Of a DNA stretch of 64,000 nt, positions 21,688 to 34,198 are shown in pieces. Position numbers and translations under genes: made by a program. Numbering within the stretch: position 1 is the stretch's first letter; each line of letters starts with the position of its first letter. A model generated the notes under the pieces. That model was not told the origin of the DNA, ran no database searches, and was given only the letters and a program-made list of their open reading frames with translations. The stretch covers positions 9,213,520 through 9,277,519 of the forward strand of contig OZ038482.1 of NCBI GenBank assembly GCA_964036315.1. The letters are read 5' to 3'. The DNA is from Acanthosepion esculentum (Eukaryota; Mollusca; Cephalopoda; Sepiida; Sepiidae).

Positions 21688-22232
21688 TGTTTATATTTCT
21701 GAGATGAGGTATTATGTACACTATTTACATTATTCGGACTATTGTTCTCCTCTTTGTCACCATGTTTATCACAACTTTTCGGCCTTTCACTATCTGTCTA
21801 TATTTCTGACATGAGGTATTATGTACACTATTTACATTATTCGGACTATTGTCCACATCTTTGTCGCCATATTTATTACAACGTTTCGCCCGTTGTACGC
21901 TCCGGCCTTCTTCAGGTGGTTGGAATGTCGAACTGAAATCTTTATGGCACAGTGGATAAAGGCGTTAGTTAGATCCAGTGACAGGACCCAAAGAGTTGTC
22001 AGTTCAATACCTGGTTAAGGCAGTGGAAAACTTTCAAAGGGGAATTAACAGGAGATAACTGACATCAATTAGACATGGTATGTGGAACTAGAACAGTCTA
22101 TCCCAGTGAGTGAAATAAAGGTTTCAGTTTGACATTCCAACCACCTGAAGAAGGCCAGAGTGTACAATGGCCGAAACGTTGTGATAAACATGGCGACAAA
22201 GATGAGGACAATAGTCCGAATAATGTAAATAG
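21688..22232. mobile_element. Fold-back SINE composite B with 16-bp TSD
   Basis: Same architecture as composite A. The left side has two successive minus-orientation tails ('tttatatttctgagatgagg' near 21690 and 'tctatatttctgacatgagg' near 21797). The right side is a full plus-orientation SINE with a tRNA-like head ('ggcacagtggataaaggcg' A box near 21946 and 'cagttcaatacctgg' B box), body and tail ending near 22232. Flanks are TGAAAAGATAAGTATC (21672-21687) and TGAAAAGGTAAGTATC (22233-22248), a 16-bp duplication with one mismatch. The tail contains 'ctgaagaaggccagagtg' and 'tggccgaaacgttg'. Confidence 0.85.
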
Positions 22233-22934
22233 TGAAAAGGTAAGTATCACTCACTTTACATGAAAGTGTAGGATAGATGTGATAAATCCTGGAAAGCCAG
22301 AGACATTCAGGTTTCTAAAACAAGCAAAAAAAAAAGAATCTAAATAAAATTGGCTAGATTATATACTCAAAACAGATTAAAAAAATTTTTTTTATAAATT
22401 TAAAATTCCCAGCGTCTCTTGTTTGTGTGTATGTGTAGTTACATCAACATAAACAAACCTTGTCCAATGAAGTCCTAAGGGGCAAAATTTGTTGTGAAAA
22501 TGTTTCTATGTATATTTTCATGGTAAGTGTTCTAATGATCTTTCATATTTGGTACAGTGACCACATGAATTTAAATGTAGAATTTGTTTGCCAACTAGAT
22601 TTCATTTTACTGTTGAACTCTTCTGGTTTTGTGCTTCCCGATCAACAACAGTTTTCAAAAATTGAAATGCAATGTCAGTCGCCATCTTCTGTCTTTCCTG
22701 TTCTTTTATCATACTTTCTCCTCACTAACATTTTTCTTATTTTCCTTTACTCTCAGTAACCTCTTGCATCTTAGTGGTACTATTGCCTTGCTTGGGGTAA
22801 AGTGATTATAAAGAAAAATATTCAAGGCATTTAAAAGTGGATACTCTGAAAGTAATGCTTTCTATTTATTTCCAAGGAGAGCTGTAATTGATACATGGAA
22901 TCCAACACCACTGTTGGCCTTTGACTGGAATTCA

Positions 22935-23105
22935 CAAGGGAAGTGAAAAGTGGGTCGTCCAAAACAGCCTTGGCGCAGAAGTGTTGACACAGAGGTGAAG
23001 GCAGCTGGCATGACATGGGCCGAGTTGAAGAGGATCGCCTGGAACCACGTCCATTGGAGGGGTGTTGTTGTGACCCTATGTTCCCCAAGGAATCGAGAGG
23101 CATAA
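22935..23105 (+). pseudogene. RTE/Jockey-like LINE 3' end relic
   Basis: A clear C-terminal reading is 'KVGRPKQPWRRSVDTEVKAA', then 'GMTWAELKRIAWNHVHWRGV' and 'VTLCSPRNREA' plus a stop at 23103-23105. The 'G-R-P-x-x-x-W-R-R' motif followed by 'T-W-x-E-L' and 'W-R' is the end of RT polyproteins of this kind. The 5' part is missing and the preceding bases shift frame. Confidence 0.85.
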
Positions 23106-23189
23106 AAAAACACAACACCACTGTTGGACTGAATAGGTTTTCTGCTACAATACACTATTGTTTATATAGTTGCCATCATTACCTATGTC

Positions 23190-23860
23190 TTTTCACCAGT
23201 GATTAACAAGAACCTGTTTGTCATGCTTGTGAAACTCAAGAGGCAATCCACTTTTTTATGACAGCAATGATGGTATCATGCTTATGAAAATGCTGTTTGT
23301 GTTGTGTCCATCTTTCATCGGCCTGAACAGATGAATGTCAGTCGGCGCTAAATCTGAACAATATGGTTGTTCTGAGAGGACAGTCCTGTAAAAATTGCAA
23401 TGATTCATGGCCTTCAACTGATGTGAGGTCTGGAATTATTGTGTTGCAAGTAAGGTGAATCTAAAGTTATAAGTATTGCCTTGGTTGCAAGCAAAAGGCT
23501 GTCTTCTGTGACATATATCTGGAAATATGGGCTTTCAGTTTAGTTGCAATGTAATGATCAGAATTGATGGCTTGTTCGGGTTTCAGGAAATCCAGGAAGA
23601 TCATGTTTTTCCCATCCCAAAAGAGTGTTTGCTATTTTGCTGGCTGATAACTGTGTCTTAAACTTTTTCTTTGATGTGAAATTTCCTTGTCGTCAGTTCA
23701 TGAACTGTTATTTTGATTCGTGCTCATAGTAGCGACATTGTATATCATTACTGGTGATGATGTCATCCAGAAAACTGACAGCATCAGCTTTGAAGTAGTT
23801 CAGCAGATTTTGACAGATTTATATTAGGTTAGAATGTCATGTCACATTTAAAAATGGAAA
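23190..23860 (-). pseudogene. Mariner-type transposase relic (minus strand)
   Basis: Read on the minus strand, successive blocks follow the mariner DDE catalytic region in order. The first is a 'DDIITSNDIQCRYYEHESK' region near 23720-23770, in the position of the first catalytic Asp block. Then come 'KKFKTQLSASKIANTLLGWE', 'LQHNNSRPHIS' at the H-x-N-A-R-P-H position, and 'SDLAPTDIHLFRPMKDG' (P-Y-S-P-D-L-A-P-x-D-F/Y). The last is a K-K-W-like segment near 23240. It has many stops and frame changes. It is adjacent to the LINE end and fold-back SINE C. No terminal inverted repeats were identified. Confidence 0.8.
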
Positions 23861-23956
23861 AAGATACAGAGGCATCTGTTAGGGGAGACAACTCTCCCCT
23901 AATGAATCATTGACTCTTCAGGAAAAGAGGTGTAGCATTCAAACAACAACATGGCT

Positions 23957-24469
23957 CTATTTACATTATTTGGACTATTGTCCTCATTTTGTTGCCATAT
24001 TTATCACAACGTTTCAGCCGTTGTATGCTCTGGCCTTCTTCAGGTGGTTGGAATGTCAAACTGAACCCTTTATTTCGCTTGTGGGGGTAGACTGTTCTAG
24101 TTCCACATGCCATGTCTAATGGATGTCAGTTATCTCCTGTTAATTCACCTATCCAAGTTCTCGACCGCCTTAACTAGGTATTGAACTAACAACTCCTTGG
24201 GTCCTGTTACTGGATCTAACCAACGCCTTTATCCACTGTGCCATGTGTCCTTAAAGATACCTCATTAAGACATGACACGTGGAACTAGAACAGTTTACCC
24301 CAGCAAGTGAAATAAAGGGTTCAGTTTGACATTCCAACCGCCTAAAGAAGGCCGGAGTGTACAATGGCCAAAATGTTGTGATAAATATGGCAATAAAGAT
24401 GAGGACAATAGTCCGAATAATGTAAATAGTGTAAATAATACCTCATCTCAGAAATATAGACAGATACTG
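23957..24469. mobile_element. Fold-back SINE composite C with 12-bp TSD
   Basis: Here the full tRNA-headed SINE is on the minus strand at the left: B box complement 'aggtattgaactaacaactc' and A box complement near 24225-24245. The plus-strand arm on the right is 5'-truncated and ends 'ctcatctcagaaatatagac'. A perfect 12-bp duplication, AACAACATGGCT, flanks the structure at 23945-23956 and 24470-24481. The arms include the 'ggccttcttcaggtggttgg' block and its inverse. Confidence 0.85.
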
Positions 24470-24499
24470 AACAACATGGCTGCTGGACAATACACCACC

Positions 24500-25260
24500 T
24501 GTAGACAGTGAATTGTTTATCCAACCCAATCCTGCTGTATTATTGGTCGGTGAGAATAAAAATGAATATTATTGTGTTTTAAAATATATTTAACTCTGTT
24601 TTGTTATATTTTGTTGTTCCTAATATTTTGGGTTACAAGAGCTTCTTTGGTCTTAATTGTTATAATCAAGATTATATTTTCTCTCAATATCAGTACCTTC
24701 ATAATGCCATCTATTTGGCAAATTGTTGATCTATTAGGTGTAAAGTTCTTCAGGTTACAATGCAAAGAAGAAGTAGTATTCAATAACAGGTTTAACCACT
24801 GTCAATTGAATAAATTGTTTTTGTCCAAAAATGTTGCATTGATCTGAAAGTATGACACATCTTTACTTCATACATACTTTCATGTCATGCACCATTTTAC
24901 CAAACTGCCACTCAAAAAAAAAGAAGAAAGAAAATAGGGCTACTGTTGTGAAGGTTCAACCTCTACAATCATATTAGGAGTACCTGTCTCTGATGCCATG
25001 AATCTGTGAAAGTAGTCAAATTTGAGGAAATGCATAAAGGTGATAACTTTTCAGTATTCTCTCATTGTCTGATACCTCCTGATGAGTGGACTGAACAGTT
25101 ACAAAAAAGGTTCGTTTATGAGACTCTGGAGTCAGGGTGCTGAATATAACATGTAGATGGGTGTCTCTGTGCAATGCACGCAGACACACACTATGAGAAA
25201 AATACTTACTCCAATAAAAAGTGTGAATAAAAAAGAAAAAAAGAAGTATAAGCAGTCAAT
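24500..25260. other. Intergenic, unassigned
   Basis: AT-rich sequence. 'ctgatacctcctgatgagtg' at about 25070 recurs as 'ctgataccccctgatgagtg' at about 25263, each followed by 'ctggag' some 40 bases on. This suggests a small direct duplication of about 195 bp period. Nothing else was recognised. Confidence 0.5.
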
Positions 25261-25419
25261 TGCTGATACCCCCTGATGAGTGGACGGATGGGTCTGTCTA
25301 CAAAATTCTGGAGTTGGGATTTTAGCATCCCGCTACCACTTTTTTTTTTTTATCAATGTCGATTTTTGTGCAAATCTGTGCAAAAAGTGGATCAAAGAGC
25401 TTATCCAGCTTCATACATA

Positions 25420-26140
25420 TATTCAGAAAGCCTCAACTTCTGATTGGTCAATAAACACACAAGTGGGCGTTGCAATCTACCTGCGTACAAGTCTTTTTCC
25501 AGCACATGACCAAGTCAAAATTTCCCGCTTTTTCTCAGGAGCCGATCACGTGATTATAAATACCAGACACGAGCTCGTTCTTCCTCCTGGTGATTACCAA
25601 AATGTAGCTGTAAAAGAAATTGCGTCTCAACCCCTTGTGGGCGAACGCTATGAAAACATATTCACACACGCACACATACACGTACGTACGAAACTTTTCA
25701 AACTTCATTACAAACTGACATATTACGAATATTCAACTACAAGCAACGAAACTTAATTACATAACATTACAAGCAATGGAAACTTAATTACAAACATTAC
25801 GGAACATTTACTCTTTCAACTCTTCTAAACTAAAAGTTTACTCAACATATTCTCAGCTTTACAGAATTCTTTCAACTCTCTCACAGTGAACATTTTAAGC
25901 GGCAAGTTCATTCAAGCTTTTATGAGCTCAGATAAAAAATTAAAAATTCGTACTTTAATTCAAGTCAAAGGGAAGTAACTCCCTAGGCATATACATCATT
26001 ACAGATACAAATATTCTCTGTTTGTTATAAAACCGTTTTGTGTTCATTCTTATTGTTTCATATTTTGTGGTATTTTGCGTTAAATATAAATTCGAGAGGT
26101 CACACCAACTAACCGACCTCTACAGGATGCTGAAGGTAAC
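25420..26140 (+). promoter_or_regulatory. LTR-like or promoter-like segment
   Basis: It contains a CCAAT-box complement ('tgattggtc', about 25441) and a TATA-like 'gattataaatacc' about 110 bp later (25552), then a less AT-rich stretch than its surroundings. This spacing resembles a polymerase II promoter or an LTR U3/R region, possibly ending near 'cgacctctaca' (26126). A frame open from 25280 to 25756 crosses it but shows no recognisable protein. Ends and identity are unproven. Confidence 0.3.
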
Positions 26141-26599
26141 ATCAATCAATCAGATAAGTGACAAAACTTTTACTTATTAATTCTGGATATATAGGGTTTC
26201 TAATCAAGAGAAAAGTTACTGGTGAATACAAAGTTACTGGTGTATATGTAAGTAAACGTAAGACCAAAAGATTGTAGAATTGGTATGAAGTGAAGGTACA
26301 CCACAGTAAAATAAGTTGAACTTCTGTCAGTCGTCAGGTGTTTCAATGACAGATCAAACTGAGTGACACACCTAAATAATATGTGAACTAAGTTAGGGCT
26401 GATCAAAAAAGCAAAAAACAAACAAAGGAAAAACAACAAATAGACTGGATTAATTAATTGCAGATGAACTGGAAACAGAAATCAAAACTATAATGAAGCA
26501 GATCAAATTGTTCTGCAATTGTCTGGAGGAAACTTATCCCCTTCGGTGGGAACAACAGCATTCAGAATAATAGCTCTTTATTGTCTTCCTCCATAGTTG

Positions 26600-26833
26600 A
26601 TGAAGAAATCTATTGTGTCTATTTTAAAACAGACATATCTGCATATGTGTAACTATATTTCTACAGCTTTAGGGGACTCAGTTTTTGAATCAAGAGTTGT
26701 CTTACTGGATTGGCTGCCAACCATGGCTAAAAGAGCCCTCCTATTTAATAATTACTCTTTAGTGTCTTCCTCCATAGTTGATGAAGAAATCTATTGTGTC
26801 TATTTTAAAACAGACATATCTGCATATGTGTAA
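26600..26833 (+). other. Repeat-borne open frame (representative of 117)
   Basis: Each satellite unit opens a 77-codon ATG frame (78 if an upstream TTG is counted) that starts just after the unit start, runs through the whole unit and 54-57 bases into the next, ending at GTG-TAA. The product starts 'MKKSIVSILKQTYLHMCNYI', continues 'LLDWLPTMAKRALLF' and ends 'EEIYCVYFKTDISAYV'. There is no signal peptide, membrane helix or domain I recognise. As 181 is one more than a multiple of three, successive copies fall in rotating frames and each overlaps the next. In 115 of 117 units it is intact; an in-frame stop breaks it at 35218-35220 and 43339-43341. Intactness in a recently homogenised array does not demonstrate selection. 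I do not call it a gene. Confidence 0.35.
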
Positions 26834-29800
26834 CTATATTTCTACAGCTTTAGGGGACTCAGTTTTTGAATCCAGAGTTGTCTTACTGGATTGGCTGCCA
26901 ACCATGGCTAAAAGAGCCCTGCTATTTAATAATCACTCTTTAGTGTCTTCTTCCATAGTTGATGAAGAAATCTATTGTGTCTATTTTAAAACAGACATAT
27001 CTGCATATGTGTAACTATATTTCTACAGCTTTAGGGGACTCAGTTTTTGAGTCAAGAGTTGTCTTACTGGATTGGCTGCCAACCATGGCTAAAAGAGCCC
27101 TGCTATTTAATAATCACTCTTTAGTGTCTTCTTCCATAGTTGATGAAGAAATCTATTGTGTCTATTTTAAAACAGACATATCTGCATATGTGTAACTATA
27201 TTTCTACAGCTTTAGGGGACTCAGTTTTTGAGTCAAGAGTTGTCTTACTGGATTGGCTGCCAACCATGGCTAAAAGAGCCCTGCTATTTAATAATCACTC
27301 TTTAGTGTCTTCTTCCATAGTTGATGAAGAAATCTATTGTGTCTATTTTAAAACAGACATATCTGCATATGTGTAACTATATTTCTACAGCTTTAGGGGA
27401 CTCAGTTTTTGAGTCAAGAGTTGTCTTACTGGATTGGCTGCCAACCATGGCTAAAAGAGCCCTGCTATTTAATAATCACTCTTTAGTGTCTTCTTCCATA
27501 GTTGATGAAGAAATCTATTGTGTCTATTTTAAAACAGACATATCTGCATATGTGTAACTATATTTCTACAGCTTTAGGGGACTCAGTTTTTGAATCAAGA
27601 GTTGTCTTACTGGAGTGGCTGCCAACCATGGCTAAAAGAGCCCTCCTATTTAATAATTACTCTTTAGTGTCTTCCTCCATAGTTGATAAAGAAATCTACT
27701 GTGTCTATTTTAAAACAGACATATCTGCATATGTGTAACTATATTTCTACAGCTTTAGGGGACTCAGTTTTTGAGTCAAGAGTTGTCTTACTGGATTGGC
27801 TGCCAACCATGGCTAAAAGAGCCCTGCTATTTAATAATCACTCTTTAGTGTCTTCTTCCATAGTTGATGAAGAAATCTATTGTGTCTATTTTAAAACAGA
27901 CATATCTGCATATGTGTAACTATATTTCTACAGCTTTAGGGGACTCAGTTTTTGAATCCAGATTTGTCTTACTGGATTGGCTGCCAACCATGGCTAAAAG
28001 AGCCCTCCTATTTAATAATCACTCTTTAGTGTCTTCTTCCATAGTTGATGAAGAAATCTACTGTGTCTATTTTAAAACAGACATATCTGCATATGTGTAA
28101 CTATATTTCTACAGCTTTAGGGGACTCAGTTTTTGAATCCAGATTTGTCTTACTGGATTGGCTGCCAACCATGGCTAAAAGAGCCCTGCTATTTAATAAT
28201 CACTCTTTAGTGTCTTCTTCCAAAGTTGATGAAGAAATCTATTGTGTCTATTTTAAAACAGACATATCTGCATATGTGTAACTATATTTCTACAGCTTTA
28301 GGGGACTCAGTTTTTGAGTCAAGAGTTGTCTTACTGGATTGGCTGCCAACCATGGCTAAAAGAGCCCTCCTATTTAATAATCACTCTTTAGTGTCTTCTT
28401 CCATAGTTGATGAAGAAATCTACTGTGTCTATTTTAAAACAGACATATCTGCATATGTGTAACTATATTTCTACAGCTTTAGGGGACTCAGTTTTTGAAT
28501 CCAGATTTGTCTTACTGGATTGGCTGCCAACCATGGCTAAAAGAGCCCTCCTATTTAATAATCACTCTTTAGTGTCTTCTTCCATAGTTGATGAAGAAAT
28601 CTATTGTGTCTATTTTAAAACAGACATATCTGCATATGTGTAACTATATTTCTACAGCTTTAGGGGACTCAGTTTTTGAGTCAAGAGTTGTCTTACTGGA
28701 TTGGCTGCCAACCATGGCTAAAAGAGCCCTGCTATTTAATAATCACTCTTTAGTGTCTTCTTCCAAAGTTGATGAAGAAATCTACTGTGTCTATTTTAAA
28801 ACAGACATATCTGCATATGTGTAACTATATTTCTACAACTTTAGGGGACTCAGTTTTTGAATCCAGATTTGTCTTACTGGATTGGCTGCCAACCATGGCT
28901 AAAAGAGCCCTGCTATTTAATAATCACTCTTTAGTGTCTTCTTCCAAAGTTGATGAAGAAATCTATTGTGTCTATTTTAAAACAGACATATCTGCATATG
29001 TGTAACTATATTTCTACAGCTTTAGGGGACTCAGTTTTTGAATCCAGATTTGTCTTACTGGATTGGCTGCCAACCATGGCTAAAAGAGCCCTGCTATTTA
29101 ATAATCACTCTTTAGTGTCTTCTTCCATAGTTGATGAAGAAATCTATTGTGTCTATTTTAAAACAGACATATCTGCATATGTGTAACTATATTTCTACAG
29201 ATTTAGGGGACTCAGTTTTTGAGTCAAGAGTTGTCTTACTGGATTGGCTGCCAACCATGGCTAAAAGAGCCCTGCTATTTAATAATCACTCTTTAGTGTC
29301 TTCTTCCATAGTTGATGAAGAAATCTATTGTGTCTATTTTAAAACAGACATATCTGCATATGTGTAACTATATTTTTACAGCTTTAGGGGACTCAGTTTT
29401 TGAGTCAAGAGTTGTCTTACTGGATTGGCTGCCAACCATGGCTAAAAGAGCCCTGCTATTTAATAATCACTCTTTAGTGTCTTCTTCCAAAGTTGATGAA
29501 GAAATCTACTGTGTCTATTTTAAAACAGATATATCTGCATATGTGTAACTATATTTCTACAACTTTAGGGGACTCAGTTTTTGAATCCAGATTTGTCTTA
29601 CTGGATTGGCTGCCAACCATGGCTAAAAGAGCCCTGCTATTTAATAATCACTCTTTAGTGTCTTCTTCCATAGTTGATGAAGAAATCTATTGTGTCTATT
29701 TTAAAACAGACATATCTGCATATGTGTAACTATATTTCTACAGCTTTAGGGGACTCAGTTTTTGAATCCAGATTTGTCTTACTGGATTGGCTGCCAACCA

Positions 29801-31121
29801 TGGCTAAAAGAGCCCTCCTATTTAATAATCACTCTTTAGTGTCTTCTTCCATAGTTGATGAAGAAATCTATTGTGTCTATTTTAAAACAGACATATCTGC
29901 ATATGTGTAACTATATTTCTACAGCTTTAGGGGACTCAGTTTTTGAATCCAGATTTGTCTTACTGGATTGGCTGCCAACCATGGCTAAAAGAGCCCTCCT
30001 ATTTAATAATCACTCTTTAGTGTCTTCTTCCATAGTTGATGAAGAAATCTATTGTGTCTATTTTAAAACAGACATATCTGCATATGTGTAACTATATTTC
30101 TACAACTTTAGGGGACTCAGTTTTTGAATCCAGATTTGTCTTACTGGATTGGCTGCCAACCATGGCTAAAAGAGCCCTCCTATTTAATAATCACTCTTTA
30201 GTGTCTTCTTCCATAGTTGATGAAGAAATCTATTGTGTTTATTTTAAAACAGACATATCTGCATATGTGTAACTATATTTCTACAGCTTTAGGGGACTCA
30301 GTTTTTGAGTCAAGAGTTGTCTTACTGGATTGGCTGCCAACCATGGCTAAAAGAGCCCTGCTATTTAATAATCACTCTTTAGTGTCTTCTTCCAAAGTTG
30401 ATGAAGAAATCTACTGTGTCTATTTTAAAACAGACATATCTGCATATGTGTAACTATATTTCTACAACTTTAGGGGACTCAGTTTTTGAATCCAGATTTG
30501 TCTTACTGGATTGGCTGCCAACCATGGCTAAAAGAGCCCTGCTATTTAATAATCACTCTTTAGTGTCTTCTTCCATAGTTGATGAAGAAATCTATTGTGT
30601 CTATTTTAAAACAGACATATCTGCATATGTGTAACTATATTTCTACAGCTTTAGGGGACTCAGTTTTTGAATCCAGATTTGTCTTACTGGATTGGCTGCC
30701 AACCATGGCTAAAAGAGCCCTCCTATTTAATAATCACTCTTTAGTGTCTTCTTCCATAGTTGATGAAGAAATCTATTGTGTCTATTTTAAAACAGACATA
30801 TCTGCATATGTGTAACTATATTTCTACAGCTTTAGGGGACTCAGTTTTTGAATCCAGATTTGTCTTACTGGATTGGCTGCCAACCATGGCTAAAAGAGCC
30901 CTCCTATTTAATAATCACTCTTTAGTGTCTTCTTCCATAGTTGATGAAGAAATCTATTGTGTCTATTTTAAAACAGACATATCTGCATATGTGTAACTAT
31001 ATTTCTACAGCTTTAGGGGACTCAGTTTTTGAATCCAGATTTGTCTTACTGGATTGGCTGCCAACCATGGCTAAAAGAGCCCTGCTATTTAATAATCACT
31101 CTTTAGTGTCTTCTTCCATAG

Positions 31122-34100
31122 TTGATGAAGAAATCTACTGTGTCTATTTTAAAACAGACATATCTGCATATGTGTAACTATATTTCTACAGCTTTAGGGG
31201 ACTCAGTTTTTGAATCCAGATTTGTCTTACTGGATTGGCTGCCAACCATGGCTAAAAGAGCCCTGCTATTTAATAATCACTCTTTAGTGTCTTCTTCCAT
31301 AGTTGATGAAGAAATCTACTGTGTCTATTTTAAAACAGACATATCTGCATATGTGTAACTATATTTCTACAGCTATAGGGGACTCAGTTTTTGAATCCAG
31401 ATTTGTCTTACTGGATTGGCTGCCAACCATGGCTAAAAGAGCCCTCCTATTTAATAATCACTCTTTAGTGTCTTCTTCCATAGTTGATGAAGAAATCTAC
31501 TGTGTCTATTTTAAAACAGACATATCTGCATATGTGTAACTATATTTCTACAGCTTTAGGGGACTCAGTTTTTGAATCCAGATTTGTCTTACTGGATTGG
31601 CTGCCAACCATGGCTAAAAGAGCCCTGCTATTTAATAATCACTCTTTAGTGTCTTCTTCCATAGTTGATGAAGAAATCTACTGTGTCTATTTTAAAACAG
31701 ACATATCTGCATATGTGTAACTATATTTCTACAGCTTTAGGGGACTCAGTTTTTGAATCCAGATTTGTCTTACTGGATTGGCTGCCAACCATGGCTAAAA
31801 GAGCCCTCCTATTTAATAATCACTCTTTAGTGTCTTCTTCCATAGTTGATGAAGAAATCTACTGTGTCTATTTTAAAACAGACATATCTGCATATGTGTA
31901 ACTATATTTCTACAGCTTTAGGGGACTCAGTTTTTGAATCCAGATTTGTCTTACTGGATTGGCTGCCAACCATGGCTAAAAGAGCCCTCCTATTTAATAA
32001 TCACTCTTTAGTGTCTTCTTCCATAGTTGATGAAGAAATCTACTGTGTCTATTTTAAAACAGACATATCTGCATATGTGTAACTATATTTCTACAGCTTT
32101 AGGGGACTCAGTTTTTGAATCCAGATTTGTCTTACTGGATTGGCTGCCAACCATGGCTAAAAGAGCCCTCCTATTTAATAATCACTCATTAGTGTCTTCT
32201 TCCATAGTTGATGAAGAAATCTACTGTGTCTATTTTAAAACAGACATATCTGCATATGTGTAACTATATTTCTACAGCTTTAGGGGACTCAGTTTTTGAA
32301 TCCAGATTTGTCTTACTGGATTGGCTGCCAACCATGGCTAAAAGAGCCCTCCTATTTAATAATCACTCTTTAGTGTCTTCCTCCATAGTTGATGAAGAAA
32401 TCTATTGTGTCTATTTTAAAACAGACATATCTGCATATGTGTAACTATATTTCTACAGCTTTAGGGGACTCAGTTTTTGAATCCAGATTTGTCTTACTGG
32501 ATTGGCTGCCAACCATGGCTAAAAGAGCCCTCCTATTTAATAATCACTCTTTAGTGTCTTCTTCCATAGTTGATGAAGAAATCTATTGTGTCTATTTTAA
32601 AACAGACATATCTGCATATGTGTAACTATATTTCTACAGCTTTAGGGGACTCAGTTTTTGAATCCAGATTTGTCTTACTGGATTGGCTGCCAACCATGGC
32701 TAAAAGAGCCCTCCTATTTAATAATCACTCTTTAGTGTCTTCTTCCATAGTTGATGAAGAAATCTATTGTGTCTATTTTAAAACAGACATATCTGCATAT
32801 GTGTAACTATATTTCTACAGCTTTAGGGGACTCAGTTTTTGAATCCAGATTTGTCTTACTGGATTGGCTGCCAACCATGGCTAAAAGAGCCCTGCTATTT
32901 AATAATCACTCTTTAGTGTCTTCTTCCATAGTTGATGAAGAAATCTACTGTGTCTATTTTAAAACAGACATATCTGCATATGTGTAACTATATTTCTACA
33001 GCTTTAGGGGACTCAGTTTTTGAATCCAGATTTGTCTTACTGGATTGGCTGCCAACCATGGCTAAAAGAGCCCTGCTATTTAATAATCACTCTTTAGTGT
33101 CTTCTTCCATAGTTGATGAAGAAATCTACTGTGTCTATTTTAAAACAGACATATCTGCATATGTGTAACTATATTTCTACAGCTATAGGGGACTCAGTTT
33201 TTGAATCCAGATTTGTCTTACTGGATTGGCTGCCAACCATGGCTAAAAGAGCCCTCCTATTTAATAATCACTCTTTAGTGTCTTCTTCCATAGTTGATGA
33301 AGAAATCTACTGTGTCTATTTTAAAACAGACATATCTGCATATGTGTAACTATATTTCTACAGCTTTAGGGGACTCAGTTTTTGAATCCAGATTTGTCTT
33401 ACTGGATTGGCTGCCAACCATGGCTAAAAGAGCCCTGCTATTTAATAATCACTCTTTAGTGTCTTCTTCCATAGTTGATGAAGAAATCTACTGTGTCTAT
33501 TTTAAAACAGACATATCTGCATATGTGTAACTATATTTCTACAGCTTTAGGGGACTCAGTTTTTGAATCCAGATTTGTCTTACTGGATTGGCTGCCAACC
33601 ATGGCTAAAAGAGCCCTCCTATTTAATAATCACTCTTTAGTGTCTTCTTCCATAGTTGATGAAGAAATCTACTGTGTCTATTTTAAAACAGACATATCTG
33701 CATATGTGTAACTATATTTCTACAGCTTTAGGGGACTCAGTTTTTGAATCCAGATTTGTCTTACTGGATTGGCTGCCAACCATGGCTAAAAGAGCCCTCC
33801 TATTTAATAATCACTCTTTAGTGTCTTCTTCCATAGTTGATGAAGAAATCTACTGTGTCTATTTTAAAACAGACATATCTGCATATGTGTAACTATATTT
33901 CTACAGCTTTAGGGGACTCAGTTTTTGAATCCAGATTTGTCTTACTGGATTGGCTGCCAACCATGGCTAAAAGAGCCCTCCTATTTAATAATCACTCATT
34001 AGTGTCTTCTTCCATAGTTGATGAAGAAATCTACTGTGTCTATTTTAAAACAGACATATCTGCATATGTGTAACTATATTTCTACAGCTTTAGGGGACTC

Positions 34101-34198
34101 AGTTTTTGAATCCAGATTTGTCTTACTGGATTGGCTGCCAACCATGGCTAAAAGAGCCCTCCTATTTAATAATCACTCTTTAGTGTCTTCCTCCATAG
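31122..34198. repeat. 10-unit higher-order duplication (1810 bp)
   Basis: Rare variants recur exactly ten units apart. 'acagctatagggg' is in the units at 31303 and 33113, and 'cactcattagtg' occurs near 32185 and 33995. The order of the tac/tat variant around unit position 15-17 also matches across the two blocks. A 10-unit segment was duplicated in tandem, with blocks starting about 31122 and 32932. Confidence 0.85.

Noticed and set aside
22831..23155. Two minus-strand frames of about 97 residues
   Set aside because: The plus strand carries a clear LINE C-terminus over the same bases.
25063..25330. CTGATGAG motifs as further hammerheads
   Set aside because: No GAAA strand at a workable distance and no stem II.
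25280..25756. 158-residue protein
   Set aside because: It crosses a poly(T), and composition and motifs suggest a promoter or LTR. No protein similarity could be recognised, and it has no splice or poly(A) context.
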